A stretch of DNA of 21,386 nt from Cuniculiplasma sp052315315 (GCA_052315315.1 JBLSDE010000030.1:1-21386), one strand, 5' to 3'. Counted from the stretch's first letter, positions 15,321-21,386 are shown. The notes: generated by a model not told the origin, from the letters alone. A program made the numbers and translations.

Positions 15321-15511
15321 CAATATCTCATCTCTTCAAGTTCCCTTATGATCCGTAAACTGAGATCATAATCCTGTCTCTCTTTTTCAAGTGTTTCTCT
15401 ATTTTCTTTTACTATAGTAGTAAGAGTTTCAATTTCCATTGAAAGATTCTGATTCATCTCCTCATACAAATGGAGGCTCTGCATCAGTTTCTGATAAATG
15501 ACATCGTTCAC
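15320..15511 (-). CDS. Small coiled-coil protein A
   Basis: The 63-residue product begins with GTG (15509-15511), NDVIYQKLMQSLHLYEEMNQ, and is predicted to be one long amphipathic helix (NLSMEIETLTTIVKENRETL, then EKERQDYDLSLRIIRELEEM). No family is recognised. TTATAACT at 15534-15541 on the minus strand is at -30 to -23, so the GTG is likely a leaderless start. The TGA overlaps the ATG of coiled-coil protein B by one base, a tight coupling that suggests a two-protein complex made in equal amounts. It lies 65 bp after the DUF5680-like gene, which has its own promoter. Confidence 0.55.
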   Translation of the reverse strand: MNDVIYQKLMQSLHLYEEMNQNLSMEIETLTTIVKENRETLEKERQDYDLSLRIIRELEEMRY

Positions 15512-15533
15512 AAGATGAATATGTTCAAAAAAT

Positions 15534-15541
15534 AGTTATAA
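15534..15541 (-). promoter_or_regulatory. TATA box of the coiled-coil pair
   Basis: TTATAACT on the minus strand spans -30 to -23 from the GTG start of coiled-coil protein A. Confidence 0.45.
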
Positions 15542-15576
15542 TTTACCTGCAAAAAGAGTACTATAAATATGAATTG

Positions 15577-16035
15577 CTATTGAATTATACTCCCACCAGA
15601 ATAATGCAGTTCATAAATTATTCCGCTTTCGCTCTCAATGCTCTCATAACCCATAAAGTAGTCAAATTCCCCAGAAAAGTCATTGTGATACGTTAGAACA
15701 CCATCAGAAAATGCCTTTGGCCCTCTGTATGGTGCCTCTCTCTCAACCAGATAGAGAGCCTTTTTTAAAAAAGCATAGGTTTTCTGAGTATTCCCATTTT
15801 CATCCAGCATACCTCCGGAATAAACCATACTCCAGACAGGATTTTCATTTTCCATTACTGTTTCAATGCCTGCAAAGGTGAGACTTCCATACCATAAGTC
15901 TCTGTAAGTGAGATTTCCTTCTTGATTTATGATTTCGTGTGCGTTTTTAATTGATTTGCTGATATTTCCAGTGTTAGAGGCATATCCCTTTCTTTTTGAA
16001 TCTACAATGAAATCGATCAGTTTCTCGTAATCCAT
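15577..16035 (-). CDS. DUF5680-like hypothetical protein
   Basis: The 152-residue soluble protein opens with MDYEKLIDFIVDSKRKGYAS and continues with beta-rich, aromatic segments: LTYRDLWYGSLTFAGIETVM, NPVWSMVYSGGML, APYRGPKAFSDGVLTYHNDF, and a C-terminal IYELHYSGGSIIQ. This pattern matches what I recall of DUF5680 proteins, which are small and uncharacterised in bacteria and archaea. No catalytic motif is evident. TTATTTAT at 16058-16065 on the minus strand is at -30 to -23 from the ATG, so it has its own promoter despite following the M13 peptidase gene in the same direction after 65 bp. Confidence 0.65.
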   Translation of the reverse strand: MDYEKLIDFIVDSKRKGYASNTGNISKSIKNAHEIINQEGNLTYRDLWYGSLTFAGIETVMENENPVWSMVYSGGMLDENGNTQKTYAFLKKALYLVEREAPYRGPKAFSDGVLTYHNDFSGEFDYFMGYESIESESGIIYELHYSGGSIIQ

Positions 16036-16100
16036 AGAATCAGTATACTCTGTCAGGATAAATAAATTCCATAAATAGTGTGGAAACTATGGCAAGAGTC

Positions 16101-18107
16101 TTACCACACCTTAATTTTTTTCACGGAACTGCTATTTGTCCCCTGTAACCCGAACACCTTTTCAAAATCCTCATGGGTCACTGCTGGAACTGAAGCCCTT
16201 ATCCTTGATGGAGCATGAGGATTGCTGGATACAAGCCATCTCAAAAATTCTTCCCTGTCCTTTTCCCTCCAGCTCTGTGCCCACCCTATGAAAAATCTCT
16301 GTTCCGGAGTAAATCCATCAATTTTCCTTTTCATTTCCGGATTTCTGTTAAGTTTTCTCTGCAATGCCTCATAGGCAATACTGACACCACCAAGATCTGC
16401 TATATTTTCTCCCAAGGTCAGATCTCCGTTTACAAAGAGTCCAGGAAGGACTTCCTGGGCACTATAAAGCTTTGAAACCTCGGAGGCTCTTCTCGTAAAT
16501 TCTGCTTCGTCTTCCTTTGTCCACCACTCTTTGAGATTCCCTTCTGCATCGAATCTTCTCCCTTCATCATCAAATCCATGAGTTATCTCGTGGGCTATTG
16601 TTCCTCCTGTTGCCCCATAATTTACAGCATCGTCAAGACCTGGATCAAAAAATGGTGGCTGAAGTATTCCTGCTGGAAATACTATCTCATTATCTGTGGG
16701 GGAAAAGTATGCATTCACAGTTGGCGGTGTCATTTCCCAAAGTTCCTTGTCAACCGGCATTCCGATTCTTTTAATCATCCTGTCGCTTTCAAAGCTATTA
16801 GATCTTAATACATTTCCCAGAAAGTCATCAGGAGATATACGTAGGGATGAGTAATCAATAAATTTTGATGGATATCCTATTTTTGCACGAAACCTGGAGA
16901 ATTTTTCCAGGGCTTTTTTTCTTGTTTCTTCACTCATCCAATCCACGTTTTGAAGTCTTTCTCTGAATACATCTTTTATATCTTCCACCATTTCACTTAT
17001 TTTCTCTCTGTATCTGGAATCAAAATGATCTCTCACGTATATCTTTCCCAGAGCCTCTCCCATAGTTCCATCTATTAGCCTTACGGTTCTTTTCCACCTG
17101 GGCTCAGGTGACTTTTGCCCATAGACCTTTCTCTGGAAGAAATCAAAATGCTCATCCTGCATTTCCTTGTGGAGAAAGGTTGCAGTGCTCTTCAAAAGAT
17201 GCCATCTGAAATATATCTTCCACTCTTCAATTGGAATGTTCTTGAGCATCTCTTCCAGATTGTGGAAAAACTTGGGTTGTCCAATAATTACGTAGTCAGT
17301 ATTCTTTAGGTCAATTTCTTTGAGATATCTTTCAAATTCAATTCCAGGAAACTCTTTTCTCAATTCCTTTATCATAAACCTGTTGTAATTTCTCTCAGGA
17401 TCTCTTAGCTCCACCGGTTTGAAACTTGATTCCGCCAGTTTTGTCTCAATATTGAAAACTATATCTGCCATATTTTCGGAGTTTTCCTCATTCTCTCCAA
17501 CTATGATGAACATTTTCTTTATGTGTTCCTTGAATTGTTGTCGCAAATTTTTGAATGAATCCTGAATATAGTATTCGCTGCTTGGAAGTGAGAGTCCACC
17601 CTGAACAATATAGAATGCGTAGGTATTACTCTTCTTCATATCCCCGTAGGATTCGTAGGAGAACATTGGTTCTATTCCTATCAAGTGCAGCTTTCCAGTC
17701 AAATCCATAAGGTCATTTTTTTCCTTCACGTCTCTAATAAGATCCATTATGGGTTCCAAAGGTTTGGTTTTAATTTCCTCAATTCTATCTGTATCCATAG
17801 CCGAAAGGTAAAAATCACCCAGTTTTCTCTCATCACTTTTTTCATCCCAATCATCACCAAAGGCACATTTTTCCAATATTTTTCCCAAAACATATCTGTT
17901 ATATTCAACAAGTTCTGAGCTTGCACCCCATTCCATCTTATCATCTGGAATCTGGTTGATCTCATCCCATTTCCCACAGGCGTAACTATAGAAATCATCA
18001 GCCGGGTTTACATTCCTGTCCATGAAATCAACAGAGAATTTTGGAATTTTTGGAGGATTCTTTTCGTCTATCTTCTCAATATGCTTCCTTATTTCATTTC
18101 TGTCCAT
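16101..18107 (-). CDS. M13 (neprilysin/PepO-type) zinc metallopeptidase
   Basis: The 668-residue endopeptidase has the full M13 signature. The zinc motif HEITH is at residues 506-510, and the third ligand Glu567 and Asp571 are in GENIADLGG. The substrate-binding NAYFSPTDNEIVFPAGIL lies before them, and HAPSRIRASVPAVTHEDFEK follows near the end. The N-terminal domain starts PKFSVDFMDRNVNPADDFYS then YACGKWDE, as in other M13 enzymes. There is no signal peptide or membrane anchor, so it is probably a cytosolic oligopeptidase like PepO, whereas eukaryotic members are ectoenzymes. The usual C-terminal CxxW is KIKVW here. AAGG precedes the ATG by 6 nt; AGTAAATATTC lies about 20-30 nt upstream. Confidence 0.95.
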   Translation of the reverse strand: MDRNEIRKHIEKIDEKNPPKIPKFSVDFMDRNVNPADDFYSYACGKWDEINQIPDDKMEWGASSELVEYNRYVLGKILEKCAFGDDWDEKSDERKLGDFYLSAMDTDRIEEIKTKPLEPIMDLIRDVKEKNDLMDLTGKLHLIGIEPMFSYESYGDMKKSNTYAFYIVQGGLSLPSSEYYIQDSFKNLRQQFKEHIKKMFIIVGENEENSENMADIVFNIETKLAESSFKPVELRDPERNYNRFMIKELRKEFPGIEFERYLKEIDLKNTDYVIIGQPKFFHNLEEMLKNIPIEEWKIYFRWHLLKSTATFLHKEMQDEHFDFFQRKVYGQKSPEPRWKRTVRLIDGTMGEALGKIYVRDHFDSRYREKISEMVEDIKDVFRERLQNVDWMSEETRKKALEKFSRFRAKIGYPSKFIDYSSLRISPDDFLGNVLRSNSFESDRMIKRIGMPVDKELWEMTPPTVNAYFSPTDNEIVFPAGILQPPFFDPGLDDAVNYGATGGTIAHEITHGFDDEGRRFDAEGNLKEWWTKEDEAEFTRRASEVSKLYSAQEVLPGLFVNGDLTLGENIADLGGVSIAYEALQRKLNRNPEMKRKIDGFTPEQRFFIGWAQSWREKDREEFLRWLVSSNPHAPSRIRASVPAVTHEDFEKVFGLQGTNSSSVKKIKVW

Positions 18108-18177
18108 TTTTTCCTTACTTTTTCATAGAATATTTACTTTTTGAAAATTTTTTTGTGATGTCCTATGAAAATAGAAA

Positions 18178-18191
18178 TCAATGATCATTGA
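18178..18191. repeat. 14-bp perfect palindrome upstream of the M13 peptidase gene
   Basis: TCAATGATCATTGA is identical to its reverse complement. It lies 71 bp before the M13 ATG and about 40 bp before its A/T-rich promoter element, a position compatible with a regulator site. It could equally be chance. Confidence 0.4.
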
Positions 18192-18280
18192 AATTATATT
18201 TAGTTCTTGATCTGATAAGAATTAAAAATTTATCCTACATGACAAAAGAATGGTTCCCCGAACAATTTCAAATAATAGTG

Positions 18281-18287
18281 AAAAAAA
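18281..18287 (-). terminator. T-tract after the zinc-ribbon gene
   Basis: Seven consecutive T on the minus strand, 27 bp after the stop of the 34-residue protein, fit an archaeal U-tract terminator. Confidence 0.4.
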
Positions 18288-18313
18288 TTGATTTAGCCGC
18301 ATCAAATTTCCGT

Positions 18314-18418
18314 TTAATCGTATCCACAGCCACACTGTATGGCTTCAAATTCTGTCTCGTGCTCAGCACCACATGATGGGCATACATATTTTCCAACTTC
18401 TTCGTATACTATTTCCAT
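18314..18418 (-). CDS. 34-residue zinc-ribbon microprotein
   Basis: An ATG at 18416-18418 opens a 34-codon frame reading MEIVYEEVGKYVCPSCGAEH and then ETEFEAIQCGCGYD, ending in TAA at 18314-18316. Four cysteines form two zinc knuckles: CPSCG (Cys13, Cys16), and CGCG (Cys29, Cys31), which is CxC rather than CxxC. Archaea encode many such CPxCG microproteins, of mostly unknown role, and some affect growth or biofilm in Haloferax. The gene is well supported despite its size: TTTTATAT at 18441-18448 is at -30 to -23, giving a leaderless mRNA, and a T7 tract follows. It is divergent from nothing and stands alone between the M13 and TDT genes. It may bind RNA, DNA or a protein partner. Confidence 0.75.
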   Translation of the reverse strand: MEIVYEEVGKYVCPSCGAEHETEFEAIQCGCGYD

Positions 18419-18440
18419 ATTTTTTTCATGATTTTATGGA

Positions 18441-18448
18441 ATATAAAA
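18441..18448 (-). promoter_or_regulatory. TATA box of the zinc-ribbon gene
   Basis: TTTTATAT on the minus strand spans -30 to -23 from ATG 18418, close to the archaeal consensus, and implies a leaderless transcript. Confidence 0.6.
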
Positions 18449-18465
18449 GTTGTCGTAGTAAAATT

Positions 18466-18496
18466 CGTCATTTGTCAATTCGCGTAACAGATGACG
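18466..18496. repeat. 10-bp inverted repeat upstream of the zinc-ribbon promoter
   Basis: CGTCATTTGT (18466-18475) and ACAGATGACG (18487-18496) pair over 10 positions with one G-T, separated by 11 nt. The element lies 18 bp upstream of the TATA box at 18441-18448 and may be a regulator site for the zinc-ribbon gene. Confidence 0.45.
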
Positions 18497-18537
18497 TAAG
18501 AGTTTGGGGAATAGGAAAAAAACTGAATTTCCTGGAT

Positions 18538-18557
18538 ATGAATTTAATAAAATTCAT
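18538..18557. repeat. 8-bp AT-rich inverted repeat
   Basis: ATGAATTT and AAATTCAT flank AATA as exact reverse complements. It is AT-rich, and neither strand continues into a T-tract, so its role is unknown. Confidence 0.35.
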
Positions 18558-18770
18558 CTTGCGTTGAATATTCATGAACAAATTACTCCGGTAGTATTTA
18601 AGCAAAATTCTCTTATGATTTGAAGTATATAAAGACCCAATCACTTTATATTCATTAAAATCGACATATGACTTAGCTAAAAAATGGCAGTTATGTGATC
18701 GTTGTTTTATTTATACGGTAAAAAGGGGATTTAATATTTTGGGAAGGTAACAATTAATATTCTGCTCAGT

Positions 18771-19835
18771 TTACTCTCCAATCTTCTCTTCCCAGATTCT
18801 TTCAATCATAATGTCTCTGTTTGTGATAAAATTGTAAGTGTTATACCAGGCATATACCCATATGACATTAAGTGCTAGGGCGATGAATCCGAAAAGCCAT
18901 AAAAGGTCAGGTTCATTTGTCAGGGACATTATTTTCAGTGTCGAGATTGCAAAAAGACCAAGTGGAAATCCGTATGCCCATACGCTCATATTCCCCTTTG
19001 TAGGATGACTCAGTATAATTATGGCCACGACAAGGAAATTCCACACTTCAAATCCCCACAGGAAAAGTGAAATTATGCCTGCTGTGGATGAGGAAATAAG
19101 GAAGATGTTCAAGCTATTGAAGGATTCAAGAGTCAGGATGTTAATGACAGCAAGGCTTGCAATTCCAACTGGAAGCATTGTTGTTGGGAGTGTCTGGTGA
19201 TTTTTGTTTGCAACATGTCCAGCTAGTGCAAGTGAACCTATGAAGATGTAAAGCATAAAGAATATGCCAAGACCAAAAATTGTAAGGTAATATATGGTGT
19301 GGGCAGCACCACCTCCATAGAATTTAATAAGATAAGGGGCCAGGAATGCACTGGTTCCAATGGCCAGTGGAGGAATAACTATGGCATAATTCATCTCCTT
19401 TGCCTCAATTTTTTTGGTATAGAGTCTAAAACCTAAAAGAACACCAAGCAAAAGAGCCAGTGAATAGTCAATCCCATAGTTCAGAAGTGAAAGCTCCGCT
19501 CCTAGTGATGATATGCCAAAGTAATAGATCAGCTGCGAATCTGAAACAAATCCTATGATCGGTATTATGGCAACAAAACTAAGCCTTGTAAGGTTATTCC
19601 AATGGGAGAACAAGGCATCCCTGTAAAGTAAGGCCCTGGCAATCCAGAGAACAAGAACAACAAGGAAAATTGAAATTCCGAGTAATGTAAATATCTCTCC
19701 AATTATGCTGTATGGCAAATATCCTGTTTGACCATATATCAAAATGTAAACCTCTGCAAGGGCAAGGGTTGCTATGGGAATTCCAAACCACTCTGATCCA
19801 ATGAGTGAAATACTACCTTTATTCAACTTTTTCAC
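18771..19835 (-). CDS. SLAC1/TDT-type anion transporter
   Basis: The 354-residue membrane protein has about ten helices and the texture of the tellurite-resistance/dicarboxylate (TDT) and SLAC1 voltage-dependent anion channel family. WFGIPIATLALAEVYIL opens it, AGHVANKNHQTLPTTMLPVG lies near the middle, and SLFLWGFEVWNFLVVAIIIL is followed by MSVWAYGFPLGLFAIST. Members carry C4-dicarboxylates, sulfite, nitrate or chloride; the substrate is not readable. It is coupled to the CMD-like gene, whose TAG lies 2 bp before the GTG at 19833-19835. That GTG sits inside a strong AGAGGTGA Shine-Dalgarno (19832-19839), so the true start may be TTG at 19824-19826, five bases after it. Confidence 0.78.
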   Translation of the reverse strand: MKKLNKGSISLIGSEWFGIPIATLALAEVYILIYGQTGYLPYSIIGEIFTLLGISIFLVVLVLWIARALLYRDALFSHWNNLTRLSFVAIIPIIGFVSDSQLIYYFGISSLGAELSLLNYGIDYSLALLLGVLLGFRLYTKKIEAKEMNYAIVIPPLAIGTSAFLAPYLIKFYGGGAAHTIYYLTIFGLGIFFMLYIFIGSLALAGHVANKNHQTLPTTMLPVGIASLAVINILTLESFNSLNIFLISSSTAGIISLFLWGFEVWNFLVVAIIILSHPTKGNMSVWAYGFPLGLFAISTLKIMSLTNEPDLLWLFGFIALALNVIWVYAWYNTYNFITNRDIMIERIWEEKIGE

Positions 19836-19839
19836 CTCT
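19832..19839 (-). promoter_or_regulatory. Shine-Dalgarno of the TDT transporter gene
   Basis: AGAGGTGA on the minus strand overlaps the CMD-gene stop and the GTG that opens the longest frame. Spacing to TTG 19826 is five bases, so it points to that codon, or the GTG is used without it. Confidence 0.5.
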
Positions 19840-20584
19840 ATTTCCTGCCCCTAGGGTTAATCATAAGTTTCATTATATCTGCTGAATATGTCAGTGCTTT
19901 ATTTCCTGTGATAAACCGGGAAACTGCAATTGCATCAACGGCTTCATCAACTTTCCCACCTGCATTGAAATAAGCTTGAAGATATACACTTGCGCAATCA
20001 GGATCTCTTATGGAGACGCTGATTGCATATGCAATAAGAAAGGTATATTTCTTCTCCAGTTCAACAGGAGAGAGAAGAAATGTCTTTTCACGAATGTGTT
20101 CATTTAAAAGGTCAAATGAGATTTTTGACAATGCAGATAGATTCTTTGGGGGCTCTTCCATTCCACTATTTCTTGTCACGTTCATTAAAATGTTATCCAC
20201 CTCCACATTTTTATTATAATTCTTGGAAAAATTTGAAAATATATGATCCGAGGATCCAACTGTCGAAAGAGTTGAAGACATAAGAGCCATCTTTACAACT
20301 TTGATTACATCCAGGATTTCATTGTCAGATGCTGACTGATTTCTCGCAAGTTCAAAGTGAACCTTAATGGATTCCTTCTGACCATTGGCAATGGAAACTC
20401 CCAGGGCTATAAGTGAAAGAAGCTTCTTTGAAAGGGTTTTTCGACCCAAATATAGAGCCATGTTTTCTCTGAACTGTTCGTCGGAAAATTCCCGATCTAT
20501 AATTCCAAGAATTTCCACAATCTCAGGCGTTTCACCAATTGCACTTTTTGCAAAGCTATCTATTTTTTTCAAGTCGTCATTCAT
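19838..20584 (-). CDS. Tandem CMD/AhpD-like protein lacking the CxxC site
   Basis: From ATG 20582-20584 the product is 248 residues with two helical repeats of the carboxymuconolactone decarboxylase/AhpD type. These are LSKKLLSLIALGVSIANGQK then ESIKVHFELARNQSASDNEI (about residues 51-90), and KKYTFLIAYAISVSIRDPDC then ASVYLQAYFNAGGKVDEAVD (about 178-217). The peroxidatic CxxC of AhpD is absent. The first repeat has Ser72 and His76 where Cys and His are expected; the second has one cysteine (Cys197) and Tyr for His. So it is probably not a peroxidase. A longer frame from 20620 exists, but ATATTTAT at 20606-20613 is at -29 to -22 from 20584 and supports the shorter start. It forms an operon with the TDT transporter. 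Confidence 0.7.
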   Translation of the reverse strand: MNDDLKKIDSFAKSAIGETPEIVEILGIIDREFSDEQFRENMALYLGRKTLSKKLLSLIALGVSIANGQKESIKVHFELARNQSASDNEILDVIKVVKMALMSSTLSTVGSSDHIFSNFSKNYNKNVEVDNILMNVTRNSGMEEPPKNLSALSKISFDLLNEHIREKTFLLSPVELEKKYTFLIAYAISVSIRDPDCASVYLQAYFNAGGKVDEAVDAIAVSRFITGNKALTYSADIMKLMINPRGRK

Positions 20585-20605
20585 AAGTTGAAATAAGGTT
20601 GTTAA

Positions 20606-20613
20606 ATAAATAT
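20606..20613 (-). promoter_or_regulatory. TATA box of the CMD-TDT operon
   Basis: ATATTTAT on the minus strand spans -29 to -22 from ATG 20584 and lies inside the longer reading frame, so it argues for the downstream start. Confidence 0.5.
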
Positions 20614-20642
20614 GTTTCACGCAAAAAATTTAAGAAAATGGG

Positions 20643-20664
20643 AAAAAAATCCAATTTTTTGGAT
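20643..20664 (-). terminator. Hairpin plus T-tract terminator of the Lrp gene
   Basis: On the minus strand, ATCCAA (20659-20664) and TTGGAT (20649-20654) form a 6-bp stem with an AAAA loop, and the T run at 20643-20649 follows directly. It lies 38 bp after the Lrp stop and looks like a bacterial-type intrinsic terminator. It also separates the Lrp gene from the CMD-TDT promoter. Confidence 0.6.
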
Positions 20665-20702
20665 ATCATTTAAACGAGATTTGACCGGAGATATCTTATA
20701 CT

Positions 20703-21155
20703 CTATTGTTCAATTTCATCAAGCACAACCTGCAAATCTATATCATATATACCAAATTTTGGCAATTCCTTTCTTGCGTATTCTCTAATTTCTGAGCAAT
20801 CCTCTCCTATTATTTCCATTATGAATCTTCTTTGGCCTGTTGTTATGACTGTCCTTTTTATGCGTTTTTGTGTCTTTGCAAATTTGACGATCCCATCTAT
20901 CATTTCAGCAGGTACATTAAATGAAATGAATGCCTTGCAGTGCATACCAACGCTTTGAAAATCTATCTTTGCCTTGCATCCCTTAATGACCCCTCTTTGC
21001 TTTAGAAGTATAATCCTATCTCTTACTGTCCATAAGCTTTTACCGGTCTCCTTAGAGATTTCGTCATAGGATTTAGAGCAGTCTTCTTCCATAATCTCAA
21101 TGATCTTCATATCAAGAGCATCAATTTTGAATTTTTTTTCCTCGTCAGATCTCAT
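20703..21155 (-). CDS. Lrp/AsnC family transcriptional regulator
   Basis: The 150-residue regulator has an N-terminal winged-helix DNA-binding domain (IDALDMKIIEIMEEDCSKSY then DEISKETGKSLWTVRDRIIL, about residues 8-58, recognition helix SLWTVRDRI). A C-terminal RAM ligand-binding and oligomerisation domain follows (KAFISFNVPAEMIDGIVKFA through IDLQVVLDEIEQ, about 68-150). Such proteins act as dimers to octamers and usually sense amino acids; the effector here is unknown. The opposite-facing gene starts about 200 bp away, and the CMD-TDT operon lies downstream on the same strand, so either could be a target. GTATAATT at 21180-21187 is at -32 to -25 from the ATG. Confidence 0.9.
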   Translation of the reverse strand: MRSDEEKKFKIDALDMKIIEIMEEDCSKSYDEISKETGKSLWTVRDRIILLKQRGVIKGCKAKIDFQSVGMHCKAFISFNVPAEMIDGIVKFAKTQKRIKRTVITTGQRRFIMEIIGEDCSEIREYARKELPKFGIYDIDLQVVLDEIEQ

Positions 21156-21179
21156 TTTGTCTCGTGTCTCCCGATAACA

Positions 21180-21187
21180 AATTATAC
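21180..21187 (-). promoter_or_regulatory. TATA box of the Lrp gene
   Basis: GTATAATT on the minus strand spans -32 to -25 from ATG 21155. A second A/T box, AAATATATATTT at 21192-21203, lies further upstream and is itself palindromic, so it might bind the regulator or add a start site. Confidence 0.45.
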
Positions 21188-21238
21188 TTTGAAATATATA
21201 TTTTTTTCTTTAATTTGAATAAACCTCCCTTTTCTCCA

Positions 21239-21248
21239 ATTTATACGA
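21239..21248 (+). promoter_or_regulatory. Possible TATA box of the right-edge gene
   Basis: AATTTATACG on the plus strand would place a transcript start near 21270, giving a leader of about 90 nt before ATG 21361. That is long for a genome whose other genes here look leaderless. A closer weak box, ATAAATTT at 21301-21308, would start the mRNA near 21325-21330. Confidence 0.35.
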
Positions 21249-21324
21249 TAGTATCCCGAATTTTGTGTAAGAACAAATGAAATGACTCCATCAACAATGG
21301 ATAAATTTCATGAAACATAAAAGG

Positions 21325-21357
21325 ATGCCTCCTAAGAACAACCAAAGGAGGCAATGA
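21325..21357 (+). promoter_or_regulatory. Ten-codon upstream ORF with RBS-masking inverted repeat
   Basis: ATG 21325 opens MPPKNNQRRQ, stopped by TGA at 21355-21357, in the same frame as ATG 21361. Within it, TGCCTCCT (21326-21333) and AGGAGGCA (21346-21353) are exact reverse complements with a 12-nt loop. The right arm contains the AAAGGAGG ribosome-binding site (21344-21351), 9 nt before ATG 21361. In RNA the hairpin would hide that site, and ribosomes on the short ORF would open it. This points to a possible translational switch or attenuator. Confidence 0.5.
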
Positions 21358-21360
21358 ATA

Positions 21361-21386
21361 ATGGAAGAGTTTGATAAAAAGATATC
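21361..21386 (+). CDS. 5' end of a gene cut by the window edge
   Basis: ATG 21361 begins an open frame MEEFDKKI that runs off the window. A strong AAAGGAGG lies 9 nt upstream. Too little is present to name the product. Confidence 0.5.

Larger units (their letters stand above)
18419..18770. other. Intergenic region with inverted repeats
   Basis: These 352 bases lie between the zinc-ribbon gene and the end of the TDT gene. They contain the zinc-ribbon promoter (18441-18448) and two inverted repeats (18466-18496 and 18538-18557). There is also an A/T box TATATAAAG at about 18629-18637, whose complement could drive minus-strand transcription toward 18600. A 35-codon minus frame (ATG at 18575) lies downstream of that box but has poor composition. 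No tRNA was seen. A small non-coding RNA from the 18630 promoter is possible but unproven. Confidence 0.4.

Noticed and set aside
18468..18575. 35-codon minus frame in the intergenic region (MNIQRKMNFIKFISRKFSFF...)
   Set aside because: A possible A/T box and GGAG lie upstream, but the composition is poor (Phe/Lys/Ile runs), no motif is visible, and it runs across both inverted repeats.
20585..20620. Longer start of the CMD-like protein
   Set aside because: The added 12 codons contain the TATA box for the ATG at 20584, and no promoter element is seen ahead of 20620.
1..21386. CRISPR arrays, tRNA or rRNA genes, intact insertion sequences
   Set aside because: No regularly spaced repeats, cloverleaf signatures, rRNA stretches or paired terminal repeats were seen by eye; a covariance-model search would be needed to exclude an unusual tRNA.

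Overview
The window looks like chromosome of a wall-less, acidophilic archaeon of the order Thermoplasmatales. A Cuniculiplasma- or Ferroplasma-like lineage is my best guess from overall character; no 16S or other marker is present to fix it. The DNA is AT-rich. Most promoters are an archaeal TATA box about 23-33 nt upstream of the start codon, which implies leaderless mRNAs. Shine-Dalgarno sequences appear mainly inside operons. The protein set also fits: archaeal Ogg2 glycosylase, Lrp/AsnC regulator, U-tract termination. No rRNA, tRNA, CRISPR array or intact insertion sequence was seen.

Layout. Positions 1-768 hold no intact gene but contain at least three short stretches that read like decayed coding sequence. 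Then come a plus-strand pair (a small membrane-anchored protein and an MFS transporter) and a TauE/SafE permease. A convergent minus-strand block follows: a small helical protein, an AMP-forming acyl-CoA synthetase and a phospholipase-D-fold protein. The last shares a divergent promoter with ogg. Next, on the minus strand, are aconitase (acnA) with a winged-helix regulator 6 bp behind it, a SRPBCC-like protein, and the methionine-salvage cluster mtnB-mtnD-mtnC, which converts methylthioribulose-1-phosphate to the ketoacid precursor of methionine.

Positions 12960-14902 carry two plus-strand exported proteins: a small single-TM protein with an outer beta-rich domain and a membrane-anchored GH144/'glycoamylase'-like glycoside hydrolase preceded by a 10-bp perfect inverted repeat. 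Positions 14982-18107 (minus) hold two translationally coupled small coiled-coil proteins, a DUF5680-like protein and an M13 (neprilysin-type) metallopeptidase. A 34-residue four-cysteine zinc-ribbon microprotein, too short for usual gene calling, lies at 18314-18418 with its own TATA box and T-tract. The right part holds a degenerate tandem CMD/AhpD-like protein coupled to a SLAC1/TDT-type anion transporter, then an Lrp/AsnC regulator with a hairpin terminator. The last bases contain the 5' end of a plus-strand gene whose ribosome-binding site sits in an 8-bp inverted repeat and inside an in-frame 10-codon upstream ORF.

Most genes are ordinary metabolic or transport genes. The points most worth a second look are the zinc-ribbon microprotein, the leader at 21325-21361, the archaeal GH144-like enzyme and the catalytically degenerate CMD protein beside a TDT transporter. 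I see no clear new defence or mobile system.
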